Positions 1-5,301 of a DNA stretch of 7,953 nucleotides are shown one piece after another (position 1 is the stretch's first letter; each line of letters begins with the position of its first letter). The stretch comes from Nitrospinota bacterium. Its GTDB lineage: Bacteria; Tectomicrobia; Entotheonellia; J063. The stretch is taken from the NCBI GenBank assembly GCA_003696125.1, contig RFHZ01000976.1, forward strand, positions 1 to 7,953, written 5' to 3'. The position numbers and the translations under genes were made by a program. The notes below the pieces were generated by a model. It saw only the letters and a list, made by a program, of their open reading frames with translations, made no database searches and was not told the origin of the DNA.

Positions 1-1
1 G

Positions 2-322
2 GCCTATATCGAGCGGTACGCCCATCAGCCGCTGAACGGCTATTTCGGTGTGGGGGAAGCCCTCCCCTGGCGCGAACCCTGGCTAAAGGAGGCGGCCCGT
101 TCCCTCACCATGCCGGTAGCCATCATTGCCGGGACCGAAGACGTGATGCACCGGGGAGCAGAACTGCTGCATCAACACCTGCCCCATTCTCACTTCGTCT
201 CCATCCAGAACGCACCGCACGACTCGGTCAATGCCCGGCCAGAGGCGTTCAACCAGGCGGTGCTCGACTTCCTGGAGGCGGTGGAACAGGGGAAGACGGT
301 TGCCGGCCATCGTGTCTTGTAG
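2..322 (+). CDS. Alpha/beta hydrolase, C-terminal part (5' end outside window)
   Basis: This reading frame is open from the first base of the window and stops at TAG 320-322, so only about the last 106 residues are seen. The visible part fits the C-terminal third of an alpha/beta-hydrolase fold enzyme. A strand (PVAIIAGTED) ends in the Asp usually used as the catalytic acid (codon 140-142). About 26 residues later comes the APHD motif with the likely catalytic His (codon 218-220), then a final helix (FNQAVLDFLEAVEQ). The nucleophile elbow would lie upstream and cannot be checked. The substrate is unknown: these enzymes include esterases, haloperoxidase-like proteins and C-C bond hydrolases. 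GTG at 50 is an internal codon, not the start, because the same frame reads through unbroken from base 2. Family assignment is fairly sure; function is not. Confidence 0.8.
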   Translation, partial: AYIERYAHQPLNGYFGVGEALPWREPWLKEAARSLTMPVAIIAGTEDVMHRGAELLHQHLPHSHFVSIQNAPHDSVNARPEAFNQAVLDFLEAVEQGKTVAGHRVL

Positions 323-494
323 CGAGCTGCCGGTCACCTTCCTTAGTTGGGCTTGAAGCTTGAGATTGAGGAAAGGGAGCCTGGCGAGGGGAGGGATCTA
401 ACAGATCGATAAAGCTCTCGCTTGCCTGCGGTGCCCACAGCTCAGGCAGGCCGTGAGGCGCGATGGAGAACCAGCAACGTGAGTCTTATCGGTT

Positions 495-540
495 CGACAC
501 TCTTGTCCATGCCTCATCATTGAGGTACGCGACACTGTTG
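495..540. promoter_or_regulatory. Candidate operator ahead of the PIN toxin-antitoxin pair
   Basis: A perfect inverted repeat, CCTCA-TCAT-TGAGG, lies at 512-525. It is flanked by an 11-bp direct repeat matching at 10 of 11 positions: CGACACTCTTG at 495-505 and CGACACTGTTG at 530-540. The block ends 13 bp before the antitoxin ATG at 554. Type II antitoxins commonly repress their own operon through such short dyads, so this is a natural operator candidate. I see no convincing -35/-10 pair, so the promoter itself is not assigned. Binding is inferred from position and symmetry only. Confidence 0.35.
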
Positions 541-553
541 CTTGGAGCTTACG

Positions 554-760
554 ATGAGAACGAAAGTTACAGATCAGGGCGTGCTCATCCCTAAAAACCT
601 CCTTGAAGGCATCGAGGAGGTCGAGATCCACAAAGTGCAAAACGTCATCATCCTCGTACCTGTCAGCGCTACTGACCCGATATTTATGCTGGGAAAACAG
701 CCGATCACCGTCGATGTGGATGACGCCTCCATCAACCATGATCGCTACCTCTACGACTGA
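554..760 (+). CDS. Small AbrB-like (VapB-type) antitoxin, partner of the PIN toxin
   Basis: This 68-residue protein begins MRTKVTDQGVLIPKNLLEGI. A short N-terminal beta-rich stretch (about residues 1-38, with the V-L-I-P-K pattern) resembles the swapped-hairpin DNA-binding domain of AbrB/VapB-type antitoxins. The C-terminal half is acidic (DVDDASINHD) and ends in Tyr-Leu-Tyr-Asp, as expected of a tail that wraps round a toxin. I chose ATG 554 over the in-frame TTG at 542 because GGAG at 544-547 sits 6 bases before it. The TGA stop (758-760) overlaps the ATG of the downstream PIN gene by one base, which implies translational coupling. The partner gene is the strongest evidence for an antitoxin role; the exact family is uncertain. 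Expected role: binds and neutralises the ribonuclease, and with it may repress the operon at the repeats just upstream. Confidence 0.7.
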   Translation: MRTKVTDQGVLIPKNLLEGIEEVEIHKVQNVIILVPVSATDPIFMLGKQPITVDVDDASINHDRYLYD

Positions 761-1167
761 TGAATGCCGTATTCGTGGACACAGGCTATCTGCTCGCGCT
801 CGAAATCGCTAATGATCAGTATCATCAAGCAGCCGTGGAGCACTGGCAACGTGTGACAGCCGCGCTACCATCCTTGGTGACTACCTCCTATGTCTTCGAT
901 GAGGTGGTGACCTTTTTCAACAGCCGGGGCTATCATGCGAAGGCGGTGCAAGTGGGCTCCAGCCTCTTGCACAGCCCATCAACGCAATTGATCCACGTCG
1001 ATGAGGCGTTATTCTACGAGGGATGGGCATACTTCTTGCGACATCACGACAAAGACTACTCGTTCACGGATTGTATCTCTTTCGTGGTGATGCAGCGGTT
1101 CGGCATCACCACGGCCTTTGCTTTTGATCACCATTTCGTCCAGGCCGGTTTTACGACAGAGCCGTAG
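760..1167 (+). CDS. PIN-domain ribonuclease toxin (VapC-like)
   Basis: This is a 135-residue single PIN domain, the usual length for VapC-type toxins. The acidic metal-binding residues appear in order: Asp7 in the N-terminal strand VFVDTGYLLAL, Glu48 in TSYVFDEVVT, Asp104 in YSFTDCISF, and Asp123 in AFAFDHHF. Together they would hold the Mg2+ or Mn2+ ions used for RNA cleavage. By analogy with the family it cleaves a specific RNA (tRNA, rRNA or mRNA) when freed from its antitoxin; the target cannot be read from sequence. Its ATG overlaps the antitoxin stop (ATGA-like TGATG junction) and no Shine-Dalgarno sequence precedes it, so translation probably depends on the upstream gene. All catalytic positions are intact, so the toxin looks functional. 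The pair resembles PIN/antitoxin modules common in cyanobacteria and Chloroflexota. Confidence 0.88.
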   Translation: MNAVFVDTGYLLALEIANDQYHQAAVEHWQRVTAALPSLVTTSYVFDEVVTFFNSRGYHAKAVQVGSSLLHSPSTQLIHVDEALFYEGWAYFLRHHDKDYSFTDCISFVVMQRFGITTAFAFDHHFVQAGFTTEP

Positions 1168-1209
1168 GCCAGGGTAGTCAGAGTAATATGCGTGGCGTTG
1201 CTACGATTT

Positions 1210-1233
1210 CCAGGGTTTTACTCTGGTTACCAG
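1210..1233 (+). terminator. Weak stem-loop downstream of the PIN toxin
   Basis: CCAGGG (1210-1215) can pair with CTCTGG (1221-1226) around a TTTTA loop, giving 6 pairs including one G-T. The right arm can alternatively pair with the following ACCAG (CTGGT-T-ACCAG, 1223-1233). It lies 43 bases after the toxin stop, where a terminator would be expected, but no clear T-run follows. It may be only a modest RNA hairpin. Confidence 0.2.
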
Positions 1234-1345
1234 GCTTTGTGAGAATCATTGCCATAGCTGTGTGCGGTTCGAGATGGAGCTTCCCGAGGGACAGGCGTTG
1301 AGCGAGAATGATCCGGCGCTCAGGGCGATGGCTGTTGAGGATTGA

Positions 1346-1726
1346 TCAACTCTCTCCTCCTCCGATGGGCAATGGACGAATCCGGATCCGGCTCTCTTCG
1401 AGAATCACCACACTACCCTGTTCAACCACCTCTGCAATATTCGGTAAATTGGCTAGCAACAGGGCTGCCTGAGCGACAGGTCGACGACCCGAAGTTCTGC
1501 GAAAAAGTATTACCGATGGCTTTCGTGCCCCCTTTTGGGCAAGCAGTGTTCCGAAATCTGTGTCGGCAGAAACGATGACTCGTTCCTCCCTGATCGCACA
1601 CTCGAAGATGATTTCATCCTCGGCGGCCTGTAGACCATAATCCCGCACATGCACCGCATCGTGACTCGCCTGCCGCAACGCCTCGGCAAACTTTGGCGAT
1701 AACGCATTATCCACCAGGAATCTCAT
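1346..1726 (-). CDS. DUF5615 PIN-like toxin
   Basis: This 126-residue protein matches the DUF5615 (Mut7-C/PIN-like) pattern along its length. It begins [11 protein letters not shown] (acidic Asp6), followed by [11 protein letters not shown] (Asp29), [11 protein letters not shown] (residues 34-44), the diagnostic [14 protein letters not shown] (Asp55 and Asp57), and the C-terminal [16 protein letters not shown]. The family is regarded as the nuclease-like toxin partner of DUF433 antitoxins; biochemical knowledge is limited, so activity is inferred from the PIN-like fold. The ATG (1726-1724) lies inside the DUF433 stop region in an ATGA overlap. No ribosome binding site is visible for it, pointing to coupled translation. 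The stop codon at 1346-1348 directly abuts the stop of a short + strand frame ending at 1345. All acidic positions are present and there is no sign of decay. Confidence 0.88.
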   Translation of the reverse strand: MRFLVDNALSPKFAEALRQASHDAVHVRDYGLQAAEDEIIFECAIREERVIVSADTDFGTLLAQKGARKPSVILFRRTSGRRPVAQAALLLANLPNIAEVVEQGSVVILEESRIRIRPLPIGGGES

Positions 1727-1950
1727 GGGATAACCAGCGGCAGCTCGCGCTCACGCACCGCTTCTGCGGCGTACCGAAGTGCCTCACGGATGTCTTCACG
1801 CTCCAGATCAGGATACGCGGCCAAGATTTCCTCCTCTGTCATACCGTCGGCGACCATGCCCACCACCGTGGCCACAGGGATGCGCAGGCCCCGGATGCAG
1901 GGTACACCTCCCATCTGCTTAGGATTCACTGTAATCCGTGTGAATTTCAT
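1723..1950 (-). CDS. DUF433 antitoxin
   Basis: This 75-residue protein has the complete DUF433 signature: [20 protein letters not shown] near the N-terminus, then [22 protein letters not shown], then [13 protein letters not shown]. In this family the GGxPxIxGxRI segment is followed by a compact helix-turn-helix-like core, and the protein acts as antitoxin to DUF5615 toxins. AGGGAG lies about 5 bases before the ATG at 1950, a good ribosome binding site. The gene precedes its toxin and overlaps it by 4 bases (1723-1726), the standard antitoxin-first order. The tail ([10 protein letters not shown]) probably contacts the toxin. It is likely to autoregulate the pair, but I found no clear operator in the 240 bp upstream. 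Confidence 0.9.
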   Translation of the reverse strand: MKFTRITVNPKQMGGVPCIRGLRIPVATVVGMVADGMTEEEILAAYPDLEREDIREALRYAAEAVRERELPLVIP

Positions 1951-2191
1951 ACTCTCTCCCTAACCGCTGTGCCTGGCAGAGTCCAATGGTACCACGCTCA
2001 CCACCTCATTCCCTCAAACCTCGATCCTCTTTGGCTTACCTTCATGTTCCCTGTTCTCCGGTGCTTCAAGAACTGTCGGGTGATAGAGGTAACGCCTGAA
2101 TAGCTCTGTCCTCTAGGCCATAATGTGATCCCAAGTATACCAGATTTTCGATTTTTTCAGATAGTCTCTTATAATGAGTCTGCCGGTAACC
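1951..2191. other. Gap between DUF433 and the ThDP enzyme gene
   Basis: This 241-bp stretch contains no credible gene; the frames crossing it are shadows. Bases 2125-2175 are markedly AT-rich. They carry a perfect TATAAT on the + strand (2170-2175), which would point antisense into the ThDP gene. They also carry TATACT on the - strand (2139-2134), which could serve the DUF433 pair about 180 bases downstream. Neither has a good -35 box at proper spacing. No hairpin with a T-run is visible for the ThDP gene on the - strand. Confidence 0.3.
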
Positions 2192-3865
2192 TTACCTGCG
2201 CACCGCGGTTGCCGGGGGTGGGAACTCCTCCGGATCGATCGGGATCTCGATGATGGCCGGTTTATCGCACTGCAAGGCGGCGTTGACCGTATCACCGATC
2301 TGATCCGGATGCTCCACATAGTACCCCTGCGCACCGAAGAGTTCGGCGTACCGGTCGTAGCGGGGATTGCCGATATCCGCTCCCACATACCGGGCCTGGT
2401 AGAAATACTTCTGGTACGCCTTCTCCGAGCCCCAGCAGTTGTTGTTCATGACGATGGTGACCACGTTGATCCGGTGACGCACCGCGGTCTCCAACTCCTG
2501 CGCGTTCATCAAGAATCCACCATCCCCATGGATGGCTATGACCGGCGAATCCGGAGCACCGAGCTTGACCCCTAAGGCGACCGGGAAGGCAAAGCCCAGG
2601 CAGCCAAGGTCGAGCGGGGTAAAGAAGGTGCGGGGTAAGGAGAAGTGGAGACGGTCGTACCCATAAGCCGGGGCCGCACCGGCATCGAGGGCAATCTTGG
2701 TCTCCGGCGGGAGGACACGACGCAGCTCGGCATAGATGCGTTGCGGTTTGATAGGCGTGGCGGTGAGCTGTGCTTCTGCCTGCAGGCGGGCCTGGCGCTC
2801 CCGGCGGAGAGCCTCTGTCTCCTGCTGCCAGGCAATAGAAGACGGGGGAACCGCCTCCTGCGCAAGGAGGGGCAACAAGGCCTGTAGCGTTTCTCTGGCA
2901 TCTGCCTCGATGCCCAGCGCGACCGGATAGAGACGACCGATATCCCTGCTCTCGACATCGATCTGGATGATGCGGGTGCCGGGTTGAATATAGCGGTCAT
3001 CGTAAAAAGTGGTGAAGTGCCCCAGCCGGGAACCGATGACCAGCAGGAGATCGGCACGACGACAGGCCTGGGCCGCCTCTGGGGACCCGGCCCGACCCAG
3101 GGGACCGATATAGCGGGGATGGTGGTTGGGGACGGCGTCGTTGCGTCCATACGCCGTGATCATGGGGAGGGCGAGTTGCTCACTCAGTTGCACCACCAGA
3201 TCGTTGGCCCCAGCCCAGGTGACCCCACCTCCCACCAGGAGAAGAGGTCGTTCTGCTTCTCGTAACAGGCGCACAAGCTCTCGCAGCGCTTCTGGATGGG
3301 GAGGACGGGGATGAGAAGGACGATACCGTTCGGGTGGCAGCGGGTCCATCTCCACCTCCTGGTTGTGCACCATGTCGCGGGGAATATCGAGGAAGACCGG
3401 TCCTTTGCGACCACTCATGGCTGTGCGGAAGGCGAAGCGCAGGATCTCCGGTATCCGCTCTGGTCTGTTCACCAGGAGTGAATGCTTGGTTACCGGCCGG
3501 AAGATGTTGACCAGATCGAGTTCCTGAAAGGCGTCTCGCTGGTAGTTGGCGCTCAGGGGTCCACCGGCAATGGCCACGACCGGAGAGTGGGCCACGTACG
3601 CTCCGGCTATCCCGGTGAGCAGATTGGTCGCTCCCGGACCACTGGTCACCAGGCACACGGCTGGCCGTCCGGTGACCCGGGCCAGGCCATCAGCCATGAA
3701 GGCGGCTCCCTGTTCGTGTCGCACATTGATATAGGTTACACTGGTATCATCATAGAGCACATCGAGGATATCGAGGAAACTTGAGCCGACAATACCAAAG
3801 ATGTGACGTACCCCTTCTGCTTTGAGCAGCTCGATAACCGCTTTTCCCCCTCTTACCTTACTCAC
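2192..3865 (-). CDS. Thiamine-diphosphate enzyme, acetolactate synthase/sulfoacetaldehyde acetyltransferase type
   Basis: The protein is 557 residues from the chosen GTG start, a normal length for the family. The N-terminal PYR domain carries GIVGSSFLDIL (25-35), the catalytic Glu51 in RHEQGAAFMADG, and TSGPGATNLLTG (74-85). The central domain holds LLLVGGGVTWAG (208-219). The C-terminal PP domain has the metal-diphosphate motif GDGG (447-450) through Asn475, then CWGSEKAYQKYFY. The WG-S/A-EK segment and the FGIVGS motif recall sulfoacetaldehyde acetyltransferase (Xsc) more than true acetolactate synthase, but this is from memory of those sequences. The reaction is probably decarboxylation or condensation of a 2-oxo acid or aldehyde; the substrate is open. 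GTG 3865 is preceded by GGAGGAGG about 6 bases away and begins VSKVRGGKAV, matching family starts. An in-frame ATG at 3973 adds 36 residues of no recognisable homology. No regulatory-subunit gene follows, unlike biosynthetic ilvBN. Confidence 0.88.
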   Translation of the reverse strand: MSKVRGGKAVIELLKAEGVRHIFGIVGSSFLDILDVLYDDTSVTYINVRHEQGAAFMADGLARVTGRPAVCLVTSGPGATNLLTGIAGAYVAHSPVVAIAGGPLSANYQRDAFQELDLVNIFRPVTKHSLLVNRPERIPEILRFAFRTAMSGRKGPVFLDIPRDMVHNQEVEMDPLPPERYRPSHPRPPHPEALRELVRLLREAERPLLLVGGGVTWAGANDLVVQLSEQLALPMITAYGRNDAVPNHHPRYIGPLGRAGSPEAAQACRRADLLLVIGSRLGHFTTFYDDRYIQPGTRIIQIDVESRDIGRLYPVALGIEADARETLQALLPLLAQEAVPPSSIAWQQETEALRRERQARLQAEAQLTATPIKPQRIYAELRRVLPPETKIALDAGAAPAYGYDRLHFSLPRTFFTPLDLGCLGFAFPVALGVKLGAPDSPVIAIHGDGGFLMNAQELETAVRHRINVVTIVMNNNCWGSEKAYQKYFYQARYVGADIGNPRYDRYAELFGAQGYYVEHPDQIGDTVNAALQCDKPAIIEIPIDPEEFPPPATAVRR

Positions 3866-4078
3866 TCTCCCCCTCCTCCTGATAATATTCAACTTGATAG
3901 CTCTGTCGTGATACCATCTGGGCTGGAAACAAACGACGGAGATTCCCCCTCTTCCTGCAGGAGGCAAATGCATGCGCGATTACAGGACCAGACAATCTCC
4001 TCTAGAGTCACGGTTAAAACCGCTCCTACAGGTCGGAAAAAATCTCCCCCACCCTATCTCTGTTCCCTTGTGCCTCTC

Positions 4079-4900
4079 CTACTTCTGATGGCACTCCAGG
4101 CACAATCTGCTGCCCCAGTTATCCATCACCAGACCATTGTTCCGCTCGGAAAAAGGCTCGTGACAGGAGACACAGCTCACCTTACCTTGAATCAGTTTTA
4201 TCCGCTTGTCAAGGGTAAAAACAGGGCGGAGTCTCCCGCGGCGCCTCCTGGTCTCCTCGTAGTCTATTCCGATCGGATGGCGACCGAGATTTGTCCCGCT
4301 AAAAGAGGCGTACCGCCATAGGCCGACACTGACAACGGGAAATCGGGCTATGGCACCGTCATGACAGGACAGGCACTCCCTCGATACCGGATCGATCATG
4401 CTGGAGCCGGGGAAACTTTGCACCTTGAAGTGAGCCTTCTGGAGCGCTTCGGCATGTGTCCCGACCCTGCGGAGACGGCTACGATGACAGAGGGTACAGA
4501 AATATACCCCCGACTCCTGGTGCCGTAGCAGATAGGGATTTCCCCAGGGGGTGGGGGTTAGGGCGTGGACATCGTGGCAGGTGGAGCAGGTAATGAAACC
4601 TTCAGGAGAGAGGGGCATGTCGACAGGGACCCGGACCGAAACGGGCCGGATGCCTACTGGGTGGGATAAGGAGAGGTCGATGGAACGATGGCAGCCTGTA
4701 CAGAGTTGCGTTTCAGGAGCCACCAGAGTCCAGGCGGATTGCTCCCCATTGGGAACTGTGCGATGGCATCTGGCACACCCTTTCTCTGGAAAACGATGCG
4801 GGTTACGTACCCCTCCCTGCACCGCCGGGACGGTTAAGAGTAAGGTAAGGATGAGGTACACGATAACACATGATAGATTGCTGTTCCTCTCTGTTCCCAT
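4079..4900 (-). CDS. Exported seven-heme c-type cytochrome, paired-CXXCH type
   Basis: The protein is 273 residues with seven CXXCH heme-attachment motifs at Cys42, 67, 105, 135, 176, 243 and 267. The first two sit in GCARCH and LCTGCH. HPVGIRP, ITCSTCHDVH and NPYLLRHQE then follow the pattern of the doubled-CXXCH domain. HPIGIDYEE and KVSCVSCHEPF form a second such unit, closing with LCLECHQK. A basic N-terminus, a hydrophobic run (about 11-25) and a likely cleavage site near 26-30 form a Sec signal peptide, so it acts outside the cytoplasmic membrane. Scattered His residues (35, 80, 112, 127, 157, 208) could give bis-His ligation. It should carry electrons; no catalytic domain is seen. I chose ATG 4900 because AGGTGA precedes it and the signal peptide follows at once; the in-frame ATG at 4978 would bury the signal sequence. 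No cytochrome-maturation or partner redox gene is in the window. Confidence 0.9.
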   Translation of the reverse strand: MGTERNSNLSCVIVYLILTLLLTVPAVQGGVRNPHRFPEKGCARCHRTVPNGEQSAWTLVAPETQLCTGCHRSIDLSLSHPVGIRPVSVRVPVDMPLSPEGFITCSTCHDVHALTPTPWGNPYLLRHQESGVYFCTLCHRSRLRRVGTHAEALQKAHFKVQSFPGSSMIDPVSRECLSCHDGAIARFPVVSVGLWRYASFSGTNLGRHPIGIDYEETRRRRGRLRPVFTLDKRIKLIQGKVSCVSCHEPFSERNNGLVMDNWGSRLCLECHQK

Positions 4901-4977
4901 CTTTTCACCTGTATGAACAAGATCATGCTTTTCCCTATGACCTTCCCGATTCCCGTTCTCCTCTTTGACAAGGCCCA

Positions 4978-5160
4978 ATGCCTTCCCGCTTGTTCTATCG
5001 GCAAGGCATGAATTTTCTTAAAAGGTTTTTAAACGAGTTTCTTTTTCTTATTGTGATGTTTTTAGAGCTCTTTATGCTTTACTTTTTTGTTACACACAGG
5101 CAAAATGGGGTGCAGCCATCAACCTCCGTACACGGTTGCTTCGGGTGCAGACAAGAGTGA
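4978..5160 (+). CDS. Possible small membrane peptide (doubtful)
   Basis: This short frame could encode 60 residues from ATG 4978, or 50 from ATG 5008. It has a basic N-terminal part (LKRFLNE), one strongly hydrophobic segment rich in Phe, Leu and Val (about residues 20-38 of the longer form), then a polar tail ending in GCFGCRQE with a CxxC motif. The pattern would suit a single-pass membrane protein with the tail outside. Only a weak AAGG lies 5 bases before 4978, and nothing better precedes 5008. The hydrophobic stretch may simply reflect the T-rich DNA, because T-rich codons give Phe and Leu. I do not recognise the peptide. It is listed because nothing else explains the composition shift. 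Confidence 0.22.
   Translation: MPSRLFYRQGMNFLKRFLNEFLFLIVMFLELFMLYFFVTHRQNGVQPSTSVHGCFGCRQE
5051..5078 (+). promoter_or_regulatory. Possible sigma70-like promoter for the GGT-family gene
   Basis: TTGTGA (5051-5056) and TATGCT (5073-5078) each match 4 of 6 consensus bases and are 16 bp apart within T-rich DNA. Transcription would begin near 5085 and give a leader of roughly 215 bases, containing the nested dyads, before the ATG at 5302. The match is modest, and AT-rich DNA throws up such pairs by chance. Confidence 0.28.
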
Positions 5161-5197
5161 GGGGAGAAAAGATCTGCCATGAGAGGGGAGGTCAGAA

Positions 5198-5253
5198 CTG
5201 GGGAATGCCGGACCTGAGGCTTTCTCCCTCAATCCCCAGCGCTTGCAAGCTGG
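5198..5253 (+). promoter_or_regulatory. Dyad-rich leader upstream of the GGT-family gene
   Basis: Two nested stems are visible. The outer pairs CTGGGGA (5198-5204) with TCCCCAG (5233-5239); the inner pairs TGAGG (5215-5219) with CCTCA (5227-5231) around a 7-base loop. Directly after lies a 10-bp palindrome, GCTTGCAAGC (5241-5250), within CCAGC-N8-GCTGG (5236-5253), which competes with the outer stem for CCAG. Mutually exclusive stems in a leader could mean attenuation or a protein-binding site. I matched it to no known riboswitch class and no T-run follows. Confidence 0.3.
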
Positions 5254-5301
5254 TGTCAGAGGGACAACGTAAAGAAAACAGGCTGAAGGAGAGAGAAAAA
5301 A

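Larger units (their letters stand above)
4901..5301. other. Divergent intergenic region between cytochrome and GGT-family genes
   Basis: This 401-bp gap must hold the promoters of both flanking genes. Three parts stand out: a strikingly T-rich + strand stretch (about 5010-5095) that can encode a short hydrophobic peptide; a possible sigma70-like promoter within it; and a GC-rich leader with nested dyads (5198-5253) ahead of the + strand gene. TTGACA at 4965-4970 matches a perfect -35 box on the + strand but has no -10 at suitable spacing. No clear promoter for the cytochrome was found. Confidence 0.45.

Noticed and set aside
339-373. Stem TTCCTTA/TTGAGGAA downstream of the alpha/beta hydrolase as a terminator
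   Set aside because: It has only seven pairs with one wobble, a 21-base loop and no T-run, too weak to call.
1693-2103. 136-codon + strand frame across the DUF433 gene
   Set aside because: It overlaps two well-supported - strand genes in antisense and has Cys/His-rich composition typical of a shadow frame.
2174-3784. Several + strand open frames of 60-133 codons across the thiamine-diphosphate gene
   Set aside because: They are antisense shadows of a clear family match and show no recognisable domains.
3866-3973. Upstream ATG extension of the thiamine-diphosphate enzyme by 36 residues
   Set aside because: The extension has no family similarity, and the GTG at 3865 has a strong GGAGGAGG site at good spacing and begins where homologues begin.
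4011-4022. Palindrome CGGTT-AA-AACCG between the cytochrome and thiamine-diphosphate genes
   Set aside because: It is short, has a two-base loop and no T-run or promoter context, and is likely to occur by chance.
4901-4978. Upstream ATG extension of the cytochrome by 26 residues
   Set aside because: It would put a charged, His-rich stretch before the signal peptide; ATG 4900 has AGGTGA just upstream and a proper signal sequence after it.
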